23,686 nt of DNA, taken from positions 1 through 23,686 of the IMG/VR virus record IMGVR_UViG_3300047172_000280; one strand, given 5' to 3'. The notes beneath the pieces are model-generated. The model was given only the letters and a program-made list of their open reading frames with translations, searched no databases and was not told where the DNA came from. Below, piece by piece: positions 1 through 8,079 of the stretch (position 1 is the stretch's first letter; every line of letters begins with the position of its first letter). A program made the translations under genes and the position numbers. This DNA is from a virus.

Positions 1-7
1 TTAGTCC

Positions 8-37
8 TTGCCCAGGTGCCCCAACTTTCGGTATAAA
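8..37 (+). promoter_or_regulatory. possible sigma70-like promoter for the late operon
   Basis: TTGCCC at 8-13 and TATAAA at 32-37 are separated by 18 bases and lie upstream of the first gene in an otherwise GC-rich sequence. The matches to consensus are 4 of 6 and 5 of 6. This is pattern matching only. Late phage promoters often need a phage activator, and the true promoter could lie left of the window. Confidence 0.25.
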
Positions 38-82
38 TAGCTCAACGATGGCAGTTTGTGCACGTGACGATGCGGGCATCGG

Positions 83-415
83 TTGCGCCGGACTGTCGAC
101 CCCCGTTCATTGATGCATGGCGTTGTTCCACCGCTTCGACAAGGCGGCGGGCGATGGCGGCTGACGTTGGAGGTGCTTTTGGCTGAGCCCCGGGACGATG
201 AACCGCTGGCCGTCATGATCCGCGCCATGCGGCTGTTTTGGGACGCCGGACGTTTCAAGGAGGCGGCAGACATCGCGAAAGCGGCAGCACCATACGTGCA
301 CCCCCGGGTTACGGGCCCCGCGGGCGCCAGGGACCTGGCGACGTTAAGGGATGACGAACTTGACGCAATCGATGCCGCGGACGGCCGGCGAGCGGACACT
401 CAGGCATCGGATTAG
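83..415 (+). CDS. small phage protein preceding terminase (possible small terminase-like)
   Basis: This encodes up to 110 residues from a TTG at 83; an ATG at 113 is an equally plausible start and neither has a clear ribosome binding site. The central part (about residues 35-75) is helical and ends in AAPYVHPRV. I associate a block of this type with small proteins found just before large terminase genes in alphaproteobacterial phages. Its 3' end overlaps the terminase start by 65 bases. A role in DNA recognition for packaging is an inference from position only; no helix-turn-helix is obvious. The opposite strand also carries a long open frame here, but its Ser/Arg-rich, low-complexity product looks like a shadow. 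Confidence 0.55.
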   Translation: MRRTVDPRSLMHGVVPPLRQGGGRWRLTLEVLLAEPRDDEPLAVMIRAMRLFWDAGRFKEAADIAKAAAPYVHPRVTGPAGARDLATLRDDELDAIDAADGRRADTQASD

Positions 416-1754
416 GGAACAACTCGGGGATTGGGCAGGGCTGGCGCTGTCGGACAGCGGGCAGACCGTGGCGCCGCACCATGCGGCGATGATTGCGGCG
501 CTGGAAGATGTGGCCTCCGGTGCCACGGAACGGCTCATGCTGTTGATGCCGCCTGGCTACGCCAAGAGTTTTTACGCAACAAGATTGTTTCCCGCCTGGT
601 GGCTGGCGCGGCATCCGCGGTCCGCGGTGATTACGGCATGCAATACCGCCAGGCTGGCCGAGTATTTCGGCCGCGATGTGCGAAGGCTACTGACGGCGCA
701 TGGTGCGCGCTTGAATGTCTGCCTCGGGCGAGATGCGCGGGCGGCGGGCCAGTTCCAGACCGATAATGGCGGCGAATATTTCGCTATCGGCGTTGGCGGC
801 ACGGTGACTGGCCGGCGCGCGGACCTGGCGGTGATCGACGATCCGGTGCGCGGGCATGAGGACGCAGATAGCCGCGCGGCCCGGGACCGTTTGTGGGATT
901 GGTATCGGTCGGAATTACTGACGCGGCTCAAACCGCACGGACGGGTGGTGCTGGTGATGACACGTTGGCATTGCGATGATCTGGCCGGACGCTTGCTGGT
1001 GCAGGAAGGTTGGCGATGCCTACGGCTGCCGGCGTTAGCGGAGGCCGACGACGTGTTGGGCCGCACGATAGGTGATGCGCTGTGGCCCGACTGGGAAAGC
1101 CGCGCGGCTTTGTTGGCGAAGCAGGCGAGCATGGGCGATGCAACCTTCGCCGCTCTGTATCAGCAGGCGCCTTTGCCAGAGGGGGGAAACCTCTTCGACA
1201 TGGAAAAGATCCGGCTGGTCGATAGCGCGCCGGCTGGCGTTGCGGTGCGGGCGTGGGATTTGGCCAGCGGCCAAATGGTGGCGCGCGATCCTGATTGGAC
1301 CGTGGGGTTGAAACTGACGCGCGACCGGGATGGCGTGTTCTGTGTTGATGACGTGCGCCGGATACGTGTTGCGCCGAATGAGCTTGCCGCCGCGATTGCG
1401 GAAACCGCGCGGCAGGACGGGCATGCGGTGACCATTGGATTGCCGTGCGACCCGGGACAGGCCGGCAATTTTCAAGTCACCATGCTGACGCGGGCGTTGG
1501 CGGGGTATGCGGTGCGAAGTTCCGCCGAGGTTGGATCCAAGGCGAGGCGGGCGCAATTTGTGGCGGCCCAAATGGCCGTGGGCAACGTGGTGGTGCGGCG
1601 GGCGGCCTGGACGGCCGGGTTCCTGGATGAATTGGCTCTGTTCCCGACAGGGCCGAAGGACGATCAGGTTGATGCGCTTTCGCGTGCGTTCAAGCTTCTG
1701 ACCGAGGCCGGCACGCCGGCCCGGTTTGCATCGGTGCCGCATCTGGCACGGTAG
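351..1754 (+). CDS. terL: terminase large subunit (packaging ATPase/nuclease)
   Basis: The 467-residue protein is the motor that pumps DNA into the prohead and cuts the concatemer. The N-terminal ATPase domain shows a Walker A-like loop MPPGYAKS (66-73), a Walker B strand LAVIDDP (159-165) and a coupling motif VMTRWH (202-207). The C-terminal RNase H-like nuclease domain shows candidate metal-binding acidic residues at D303 (RAWDLASG), D368 (CDPGQ) and D438/D441 (KDDQVDALS). Length and motif order fit the family of phage terminases with the uncharacterised C-terminal domain (TIGR01630-like). The ATG at 351 is used; M8 at 372 is an alternative. The portal gene follows after 8 bases. Confidence 0.95.
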   Translation: MTNLTQSMPRTAGERTLRHRIREQLGDWAGLALSDSGQTVAPHHAAMIAALEDVASGATERLMLLMPPGYAKSFYATRLFPAWWLARHPRSAVITACNTARLAEYFGRDVRRLLTAHGARLNVCLGRDARAAGQFQTDNGGEYFAIGVGGTVTGRRADLAVIDDPVRGHEDADSRAARDRLWDWYRSELLTRLKPHGRVVLVMTRWHCDDLAGRLLVQEGWRCLRLPALAEADDVLGRTIGDALWPDWESRAALLAKQASMGDATFAALYQQAPLPEGGNLFDMEKIRLVDSAPAGVAVRAWDLASGQMVARDPDWTVGLKLTRDRDGVFCVDDVRRIRVAPNELAAAIAETARQDGHAVTIGLPCDPGQAGNFQVTMLTRALAGYAVRSSAEVGSKARRAQFVAAQMAVGNVVVRRAAWTAGFLDELALFPTGPKDDQVDALSRAFKLLTEAGTPARFASVPHLAR

Positions 1755-1762
1755 GAGAGACG

Positions 1763-3157
1763 GTGTTCAGAACGATATGCGATCTGATCCCGGATGACCG
1801 GGATCTGCCGGCCCGCGCGAGGGACATCGATATTCTGCAGCGCATCCTTGATAATCGGTTTTATGATGTGCTGCCCTATGAGTTCCATGAGGAGCGCTCG
1901 GGCGGTGGCGAGTATATACCGTTACGGATGCGCAGGCCTTCGGTGCGGTATGCGCTGGCACGGGTGGTGGTTGAGGACAGTGTGGCGCTGCTATTCAGCG
2001 AGGGGCATTTTCCAGCGCTGGAATCAGCGGACCGTGGGGTGCGGGAGGTGGTGGGGGCGTTGGCCCGCAGCACACGGCTTAACTCCGTGATGATCGAGGC
2101 GGCGTTGCGGGGCAGCGTAGGCTCGGTGGCGATTTTACTGCGCGTGCTGCGGCGGCGGCCATTTCTGCAGGTGATGACGACGGCCTATTTGACGCCGCAT
2201 TGGGATCCTGGTGCGCCAGATACGCTGCTTTCCGTCACCGAGCACTACAAGGTAGGCGGGAGCGTGCTGCTGGGGCTCGGCTATGAAGGCGTTGATCCGG
2301 AGGCGATTTATTGGTTCACGCGTTGCTGGGATACCGAGTGGGAGCGGTGGTTTGTGCCGTGCCTGGTCGGTGATGATACGCCAATGCGGACGGACGAGGC
2401 GCGATCCGTGCGGCACGGGCTTGGGCTGGTCCCAATCGTGTGGATACGAAATCTTCCTGGCGGGGACCACGTGGATGGCGCGTGTAGCTTCCGCGCGGCG
2501 ATCGATACGTCGATAGAAATCGACTACCAGCTGAGCCAGGCCGGGCGGGGGCTCAAATACAGCAGTGACCCTACCTTGCTGATACGTGAGCCAGCGGGAA
2601 TTGATGGGCCGTTGGTGCGCGGCGCGGCCGATGCGCTGGTGGTGAGTGAAAAAGGCGACGCGAAACTGCTGGAAATTGGCGGTACCGCGAGCCAGGCGGT
2701 GATCGATTATGTGCGGTTCCTGCGCGAGCTGGCGCTGGAAAATGTGCATGGCAATCGAAGCGATGCGAGCCGGCTGAGCGCGCCGGCGAGCGGGCGGGCC
2801 CTGGAGCTGATGAACCAAGGGCTTCTCTGGCTGGCAGATAATCTGCGCGTCAGTTACGGCGAAGGCGGCATGCTGGCGGTGGCGCAAATGATGCTGCATG
2901 TGCATCGGGTGATGCCACTTTGCGTTGCGGGCATCGAACTGCCTGCGGTTGGCGGCGCCGCGACTTTAAACTTGCGATGGCCGGATTGGTATCCACCGGA
3001 TTCGGTGGATCGGCAGCGCGACGCCCAAACGGTGACGGGCCTGGTAGCGGCGGGGCAGGTCTCTCGTGAGACTGGCCTGCAAATTTTGGCGCCGACCTAT
3101 GACATCGCGGACGTACAGGCGGAATTAGCACGAATTAGGACGGAGGCAGCTGAATGA
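1763..3157 (+). CDS. portal protein (SPP1 gp6-like)
   Basis: This encodes 464 residues from a GTG at 1763, preceded by GGAGAGA. The portal is the dodecameric ring at one capsid vertex through which terminase drives DNA and to which the tail is joined. The N-terminus (about 25-80) has a region around DNRFYDVLPYEFHEE followed by RRPSVRYALARVVVEDSVALLF, which I recognise from SPP1-gp6-like portals. The length and the position directly after terminase agree. The gene overlaps the next start by four bases (ATGA at 3154-3157), which suggests translational coupling to the scaffold. Confidence 0.85.
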   Translation: MFRTICDLIPDDRDLPARARDIDILQRILDNRFYDVLPYEFHEERSGGGEYIPLRMRRPSVRYALARVVVEDSVALLFSEGHFPALESADRGVREVVGALARSTRLNSVMIEAALRGSVGSVAILLRVLRRRPFLQVMTTAYLTPHWDPGAPDTLLSVTEHYKVGGSVLLGLGYEGVDPEAIYWFTRCWDTEWERWFVPCLVGDDTPMRTDEARSVRHGLGLVPIVWIRNLPGGDHVDGACSFRAAIDTSIEIDYQLSQAGRGLKYSSDPTLLIREPAGIDGPLVRGAADALVVSEKGDAKLLEIGGTASQAVIDYVRFLRELALENVHGNRSDASRLSAPASGRALELMNQGLLWLADNLRVSYGEGGMLAVAQMMLHVHRVMPLCVAGIELPAVGGAATLNLRWPDWYPPDSVDRQRDAQTVTGLVAAGQVSRETGLQILAPTYDIADVQAELARIRTEAAE

Positions 3158-3558
3158 ACGGCGACGAACCGGCTGATGGCGGAGAGAGCGAGCTTACATT
3201 GCTGCGGGTAAAGAACGAGCAGCTCGAGGCACGCCTTCGGGAGGCTCAGGAGAGCTCCAATAAACGCCTGGTGGCACTGGAGCTGAAGAGCGAGGCCATC
3301 AAGAGCGGCATGGTGGACTTGGACGGTCTTAAAATGCTGTCCGCGGATGACGTTTCCGTCGATGAGCATGGGCAGGTGCGGGGCGCTTCGGTTGCGATGG
3401 CACGCATGCGGCGGGACAAGCCGTGGCTGTTCGCAACGGCAAGTTCCAGCAGCATGGCCGGCGTGCCGGCGCAGGTAGCGAGCCGTGCGAAACTGGCCAC
3501 GGAGATGACTTTGGACGAATGGCGGACGGCGCGCGCGGAGTTATTGCGGCGGCGCTGA
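3154..3558 (+). CDS. capsid scaffolding protein
   Basis: The 134-residue protein starts with an ATG overlapping the portal stop. The first half (about 10-55) is charged, predicted helical and coiled-coil-like, with many Glu, Leu, Lys and Arg. It is followed by KSGMVDLDGLKML and a DKPWLF element near residue 88-93. This layout (coiled coil, a 'gmvdLD' turn, then a RDKPWLF motif) is typical of small internal scaffolds encoded between portal and capsid genes. It would guide capsid assembly and leave before DNA entry. No protease gene is nearby, so release rather than proteolysis is inferred. Confidence 0.7.
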   Translation: MNGDEPADGGESELTLLRVKNEQLEARLREAQESSNKRLVALELKSEAIKSGMVDLDGLKMLSADDVSVDEHGQVRGASVAMARMRRDKPWLFATASSSSMAGVPAQVASRAKLATEMTLDEWRTARAELLRRR

Positions 3559-3637
3559 TCATAGCATGGGTCACGGTGGTTTGCCGAGACTGAACGACAT
3601 ATGGGGCCGTGTGCCCGTTCCACTTATGGGGGCTTAA

Positions 3638-4966
3638 ATGGGTATTCAGAATTTTCCGGCGGCTTTGCAACCGATTATTCAGCAGGGCTTCCTTGAAAGG
3701 GAATTTCAGCAGGCGCTACGATCGAGACTTGGGTATCGGGCCTGTGCAGATCGGGAAGAATTCTCCGTTGGCATTGGCGAGACGCTGACGAAGACACGGG
3801 CAGGGTTGCGGCCGGCGGTAACGACGCCGCTGGCGCCCAATACCAACACGAATTTGGATAACGGTTTAACCGCGGGGACATGGGGCGTTGAGCAATATAC
3901 CCTGACGCTCAACAATTATGCATCCACCATGGACCTGAACATGGTGACCAGCCGCGTTGGGATTGCCAGCTTGTTCCTGCAAAATGCCTACACTAACGGC
4001 GAGCAGGCCGCGCGCAGTCTGGATGATTTGGCACGCAATGCGCTTTTCGCAGCGTATTTCGCCGGCAGCACCCGGGTCTTGGCCAGCTTGACGAGCGCCG
4101 GGCCGGTGATTGCCGTGGATGACCTGCGCGGCTTCCAGACCGCTTTTGTTAATGGTATTCAGCAGGCTGTGTCTTCGGCAAATCCACTGGGCGTGACGGT
4201 TGGCGCCGATAGCTATATGCTGATTGGTGCTGTGGCCGATGCGACGAACGTGTCGTTGGCGCCGGGCGGCATTTCCGGACAACTGACCTTCGCGACCAGT
4301 GTCAGTATATCTGACGGAGCGGCGGGTAATTCTGTGCTTGCCGCGACCGGATCGCTCATTCTGCGACCGAATGGGCGGAGCAATACGAGCCAATTGGCGG
4401 CTGGCGATACGTTGGCTATGACGAACGTGTTGGACGCAGTGGCTAATTTGCGATTGAACGCGGTGCCGGACATTGACGGCGCCTATAATTGTTATTTGGA
4501 CCCAATCAGCGCGCGGCAACTATTTGCTGATCAGGATTTTCAACGCCTGTTCATTGGTGCGACCTCGGCGACCGAGGTTTTCAAACCCGGTCAGGGCGTG
4601 GTTAACGACTTCCTCGGCCTGCGCTTTGTGCTGACGAATGAGGCCTTCGTGCAGCCTTATCCGGGCGTTCCCGGTGCGGCGGTGCGGCGGCCGATCGTGG
4701 TGGGGCAGGGGGCGCTGATCGAGGGTGATTTTGCTGGCATGGCGGCTGACGACGTGGCGCCGAGCGACGCCATTGTTTCTCTTATTGACGGCGTTTGCAT
4801 GGTGACGCGCGAACCGTTGGATCGGTTGCAGCAGATTATTGCTCAGTCCTGGTATTGGATCGGCGGCTTTTGCGCGCCATCGGACACGACGACCACGAGC
4901 CTGACCGTGGCGACGGCGACCAATGCGAATTTCAAGCGGGCGGTTATGATTGAACATTTGGGATAG
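3638..4966 (+). CDS. major capsid protein (P22 coat/N4 gp56-like)
   Basis: The 442-residue protein starts at the ATG at 3638, after a purine-rich GGGGGC stretch. It is placed after portal and scaffold. The part around residues 281-340 (YNCYLDPISARQLFADQDF, then a VNDFLGLRFVLTNEAF stretch) resembles the segment of P22 coat/N4-gp56-like capsids in which a 'peptide copy' strand precedes a G-x-RF-V-x-T-x turn. The middle (about 190-265) is Gly/Ser/Thr-rich and could be an inserted surface domain. No cleavable delta domain or protease is evident. An 80-base gap lies before it and a 155-base gap with a strong stem-loop after it. Confidence 0.85.
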   Translation: MGIQNFPAALQPIIQQGFLEREFQQALRSRLGYRACADREEFSVGIGETLTKTRAGLRPAVTTPLAPNTNTNLDNGLTAGTWGVEQYTLTLNNYASTMDLNMVTSRVGIASLFLQNAYTNGEQAARSLDDLARNALFAAYFAGSTRVLASLTSAGPVIAVDDLRGFQTAFVNGIQQAVSSANPLGVTVGADSYMLIGAVADATNVSLAPGGISGQLTFATSVSISDGAAGNSVLAATGSLILRPNGRSNTSQLAAGDTLAMTNVLDAVANLRLNAVPDIDGAYNCYLDPISARQLFADQDFQRLFIGATSATEVFKPGQGVVNDFLGLRFVLTNEAFVQPYPGVPGAAVRRPIVVGQGALIEGDFAGMAADDVAPSDAIVSLIDGVCMVTREPLDRLQQIIAQSWYWIGGFCAPSDTTTTSLTVATATNANFKRAVMIEHLG

Positions 4967-5070
4967 CGGGCGGTTCGGCTGGGTGCCTCGACTGTGGCGC
5001 TATTAGGTCGTTTAGCTTTGTCGGGGCCGTGCCAGGTTTTCAATCGTACATTTTCAATTGGCTGAGCGCT

Positions 5071-5095
5071 CGTGGGGGCGTGATGCGCTCCCACG
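5071..5095 (+). terminator. stem-loop after the capsid gene (possible attenuator)
   Basis: CGTGGGGGCG (5071-5080) pairs with CGCTCCCACG (5086-5095), forming a 10-bp stem with one G-U pair and a 5-base loop. No U-run follows, so it is not a standard intrinsic terminator. It lies in the 155-base gap (4967-5121) after the major capsid gene, which otherwise holds only a short direct repeat TTTTCAAT (5037-5044 and 5051-5058). A role in partial termination or in mRNA 3'-end protection is an inference. Confidence 0.4.
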
Positions 5096-5121
5096 CGTGA
5101 AGCCTGAATGTCGGGCATAAC

Positions 5122-5496
5122 ATGTTTACGGATCAGCAGAAGACGGATATCCGCCGCTTTTGTGGGTATCCGGCCTATGGCGCCAGCGCGGCCGGCAATA
5201 TCGGGTGGCGTTTTTTCTCCGCATATGGCGCACTCGAATATCGCATGAATAATCTCTCGACAGCAGAAATGGCGGTTGTGGTGACATACCTGGCGACACT
5301 CGGTCAGTTGGAGCAAGTTGTGCCAACAGCCAGCGATAATCTGGATAGTGACGCAGCCGCAACCTGGTCCCACAACCGTAACGAAGTGACCGACCGGTTG
5401 CGATTGCTGGATGGTTGGAGGCGTCGACTCTGCGCGTTTCTGGGCGTGCCGCCGGGCGAAGGACTCGGCGGCGCAGGCCTGAGCCTTGTGATATGA
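5122..5496 (+). CDS. probable head-tail connector/adaptor protein
   Basis: The 124-residue protein, starting at the ATG at 5122, opens with MFTDQQKTDIRRFCGYPAYG and is helical, with a conserved-looking RLRLLDGWRRRLCAFLGV segment near the C-terminus. Position between the capsid gene and the tail genes, length and helical content fit head-completion or adaptor proteins that bind under the portal. I recognise the N-terminal style from other alphaproteobacterial phages but cannot assign a named family. Its stop overlaps the next ATG (ATGA at 5493-5496). Confidence 0.55.
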   Translation: MFTDQQKTDIRRFCGYPAYGASAAGNIGWRFFSAYGALEYRMNNLSTAEMAVVVTYLATLGQLEQVVPTASDNLDSDAAATWSHNRNEVTDRLRLLDGWRRRLCAFLGVPPGEGLGGAGLSLVI

Positions 5497-6119
5497 CGGA
5501 TGGTCTGGCGCTGGCCGACAAAATCAGCCGAGGTATGGGTGCGGCGGCGCGCCGGATCGGCTCCCCGTACATTGTGTACCGGCCGGTGGCGCCGGCGAAC
5601 CCGATCAATAGCCGGAACCGCACTATTAAGTTGTTTGCGGCGTTCAACGCTGGCGATGGGCGGTTTGGGCGTGGTGAACCTTACGGCGACGCGGTTTGGT
5701 GGGGCGTGTTCGATGCTTCCTATACAAAACCGGGCGATTATCTTGTTGGAGCCGCCGGAACCTTCTTCGTCGCGAGCCAGGCGCCATTGTTACCCGTGCA
5801 ATGTGTGAAAACCAATCGGACGCTGACCATTGTGCGACCGGCTCAAGTGCAAACCGGTGGCTATAGCGGCTTGGTTAAGGAGGCCGCGGTTGTTGTAGAC
5901 GCAGGCTGGCCGGCGAGCATATTGGCGCTGAATGCCCGCATATCCGGTAACCTGCCGGAAACGCGGTACGGAAACTGGACAATACTGTTGCCGCAGTTAC
6001 CGGCCGCACCTTTCGCCGGCGACGTATTGGCCGATGATGTTAATCGCAATTTCGTGGTCGCTTCGGCAGAGCAGAGCGATTTGGGTTGGCGGCTGACGGC
6101 GCGCGAAGTCGCCGGGTGA
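5493..6119 (+). CDS. hypothetical virion structural protein
   Basis: This encodes 208 residues from the ATG at 5493, which overlaps the previous stop as ATGA; the frame is open further upstream to 5415, but that part lies inside the previous gene. The N-terminus (LADKISRGMGAAARRIG) is followed by a beta-rich body with PGDYLVGAAGTFFVASQ and LPVQCVKTNRTLTIVRP, a pattern I associate with minor head or neck proteins of similar phages. The operon position between connector and tail genes agrees. The exact role is unknown. Confidence 0.55.
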   Translation: MTDGLALADKISRGMGAAARRIGSPYIVYRPVAPANPINSRNRTIKLFAAFNAGDGRFGRGEPYGDAVWWGVFDASYTKPGDYLVGAAGTFFVASQAPLLPVQCVKTNRTLTIVRPAQVQTGGYSGLVKEAAVVVDAGWPASILALNARISGNLPETRYGNWTILLPQLPAAPFAGDVLADDVNRNFVVASAEQSDLGWRLTAREVAG

Positions 6120-6177
6120 TTGCGGTGGGCAGCATGGTTCGCGGCCGCCGAAGAGTTCATGTGCTGTGGAGGATCGA

Positions 6178-7113
6178 ATGCGCGCCCAGGACTTGCATGT
6201 GATTACCGCGCGGTTCAATCCGTTGCGGTGGGATACGCCCGATCGGCACTACCAGGATTGGGTCGGGCATATACTGGACTCAGGGGCACAATTGACTGTC
6301 GTTGAGGTGCAATATGGGGAACGCGCATTTTGCTGCGACGTGCCGCATGTAAGGCACGTTGGGCTGCGGGCGGATAGCTGGGTGTGGACGAAAGAGTGCG
6401 CGATTAACGAAGGTGTCAAACGGCTACCGGACGCGGCCTATATCGCGTGGGGCGACGCGGATGTGTGGCACCGCAAGCCTGGCTGGGCACGCGAGGTTGT
6501 GGAGCATTTGCAGCATTATCGGGTTGTGCAGACGTGGAGCCGGGCTCTGGATCTGGGGCCGCATGACGAACTGATTGGCGTGCATACTTCGTTTTGTGCG
6601 CAGTATCAGGCTGGGGCACCCCTTGTGGCCGAGGGCGAGAAGTTCTGGGCATTTGATGGTGGATATGCGGAGTATCCGCATAGCGGATATTTCTGGGCCT
6701 GTAAGCGCGCGTTTCTGGACCATGCTGGCGGGCTTTTTGAATTGGCGGGTATGGGGAGTGCCGATCACCACATGGCGCTTGCGCTGGTCGGCAAAGTCGA
6801 CCGGAGCGTGCCAGCGGGTTCGAACCCTTCCTATTTGGCGCACCTGGCGCGGTGGCAAGAACGCGCGCGGCGTTACGTTGACGGACGCATTGCGGCGGTG
6901 CCGGGCATTATCGAACATCGCTTTCATGGCAGCAAGCGCAAACGCGGCTATTTGGATCGATGGGATATGTTTGTGCGGCATGGCTTCGATCCGGACTCAG
7001 ACCTGAAACGTAATAGCTGGGGCATGCTCGAGTGGGCTGGTGGTAAGCCTGAACTCGAGCGGGAATGGGATTTGTATTTGCGGTCTCGCTGCGAGGACGA
7101 CAATTTCGTGTAG
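6178..7113 (+). CDS. putative GT-A-type glycosyltransferase inside the structural operon
   Basis: The ATG at 6178 is preceded by GGAGGA (6168-6173), which favours it over the GTG at 6166, and gives 311 residues. The protein starts with a beta-strand/turn (LHVITARFNPLRW) and has WTKECAINEGVKRLP followed by WGDADVW. That arrangement places a DxD-like metal/nucleotide-sugar motif at D93-D95. The second half has GGLFELAGMGSADHHMALAL (185-204) and HRFHGSKRKRGY (247-258), reminiscent of the acceptor/catalytic half of GT-A enzymes. It could glycosylate virion proteins or host surface sugars. The donor and acceptor are unknown, and the fold assignment is an inference from motifs. It ends 11 bases before the next gene, so it is co-transcribed with structural genes. 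Confidence 0.7.
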   Translation: MRAQDLHVITARFNPLRWDTPDRHYQDWVGHILDSGAQLTVVEVQYGERAFCCDVPHVRHVGLRADSWVWTKECAINEGVKRLPDAAYIAWGDADVWHRKPGWAREVVEHLQHYRVVQTWSRALDLGPHDELIGVHTSFCAQYQAGAPLVAEGEKFWAFDGGYAEYPHSGYFWACKRAFLDHAGGLFELAGMGSADHHMALALVGKVDRSVPAGSNPSYLAHLARWQERARRYVDGRIAAVPGIIEHRFHGSKRKRGYLDRWDMFVRHGFDPDSDLKRNSWGMLEWAGGKPELEREWDLYLRSRCEDDNFV

Positions 7114-7124
7114 GACGACGCTTT

Positions 7125-7934
7125 ATGGCCGACGAATCGGATGTTGAAAACGCGTTAGTGGGACAGATTGTCGCGTTATTGTATCCTAACGGCGCCGGTT
7201 CCGCCTCTTCCGTTGCAGCGCCCGTGAAGGTTTTCCGCGGTCACCCATCGAACAGCCTGCTGCTCGATGATCGGGCTAATGGCGTATTGGACGTGAGCGT
7301 GTTTCCGGTAGCGGGGACGACCCGGAACACGACACGCTGGGGCGTGCAGATCTATGAAACACTTGTGTCTCCGTCGATTACGGTTACGACGAGCGGGCAT
7401 TCGGCGACGTTCTCTGGCGCCGCAAACGGCGGTGAGTTGGCGGGAATTTTGGCCGATCAGATCGCGTATATCTATACGACGCAGCCTGGCGATACCGCCG
7501 CCCTGGTAGCAGCGACGCTGGCGCAAGCGATCCGGATCAACGCAGCGTGCGTGGTTTCGGGAGCAACCGTGACACTGCCTGGATCAAAGGCGATCATCGG
7601 GCGGATTGCGGCGCCGGCAGCTGCCCTTGAGGAGTGGGGACGGCAGGAGCAGGACTTCAGGGTTTCCGTTTGGGCGCCAAATCCAACGTTGCGAGATTTG
7701 ACCGCCGGAAGCATTTGCGCCTCATTGGCGACCGTTTCGTTTCTAACGCTAGCGGATGGAACGGGCGGGCGCATGCGGTATCAGTCGACGGCAAGCATCG
7801 ATGAGGACCAAGGCTCTTCGATCTACCGGCGAGACATGACGTATACTGTTGAATACGCAACGACAAGTTCAGTACAGAATCCGACGGTCCTTTTTGGTGA
7901 CCTGGATCTTAACGGCACACCTATACTCGTTTGA
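7125..7934 (+). CDS. probable tail completion/terminator protein
   Basis: This encodes 269 residues from the ATG at 7125 (MADESDVENAL), with TAGGACG just upstream; a longer frame to 7065 would overlap the glycosyltransferase. N-terminal helix, then beta-rich sequence with VFRGHPSNSLLLDDRANG, WGVQIYET and QEQDFRVSVWAPNP. Its place immediately before the sheath gene matches the usual position of tail terminator or neck proteins that cap the tube, but at 269 residues it is larger than many of them. No sequence motif settles the role. Confidence 0.55.
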   Translation: MADESDVENALVGQIVALLYPNGAGSASSVAAPVKVFRGHPSNSLLLDDRANGVLDVSVFPVAGTTRNTTRWGVQIYETLVSPSITVTTSGHSATFSGAANGGELAGILADQIAYIYTTQPGDTAALVAATLAQAIRINAACVVSGATVTLPGSKAIIGRIAAPAAALEEWGRQEQDFRVSVWAPNPTLRDLTAGSICASLATVSFLTLADGTGGRMRYQSTASIDEDQGSSIYRRDMTYTVEYATTSSVQNPTVLFGDLDLNGTPILV

Positions 7935-7984
7935 CCTAAATACGCATCCGATACCTACGGGTTGGGGCGATACTGGTAGCTTTG

Positions 7985-8053
7985 CGCGCACACCTTGTGA
8001 GTGTCGCGCGGCTACTCATGAAACGCGATGCGGATGGCGGGTAGCATACCGCC
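7985..8053 (+). promoter_or_regulatory. two stem-loops upstream of the sheath gene
   Basis: The 145-base gap 7935-8079 holds two inverted repeats. The first pairs CGCGCACAC (7985-7993) with GTGT-C-GCGCG (8001-8010), giving 9 bp with one bulged C and a 7-base loop. The second pairs GGCGG-G-TA (8036-8043) with TACCGCC (8047-8053), giving 7 bp with a bulged G and a 3-base loop. Neither is followed by a U-run. They could be attenuators or RNA-processing/stability elements at the head-tail boundary; function is an inference. Confidence 0.35.
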
Positions 8054-8079
8054 TATACCGTATTGACAGGAGATATGAC

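Noticed and set aside
1-399. 132-codon open frame on the minus strand whose stop is at the window edge
   Set aside because: Its product is Ser/Arg/Pro-rich and low-complexity, it lies antisense to a plus-strand frame with a phage-like conserved block, and it has no clear ribosome site. Only if the left flank shows a minus-strand gene would it deserve another look.
1035-1742. 235-codon minus-strand open frame
   Set aside because: Antisense of the terminase nuclease domain, with shadow-like Arg/His-rich composition.
2135-2905. 256-codon minus-strand open frame
   Set aside because: Antisense of the portal gene; no recognisable motif.
8063-8068. Perfect -35 hexamer TTGACA before the sheath gene
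   Set aside because: No -10 element at suitable distance; it overlaps the ribosome binding site and is likely chance.
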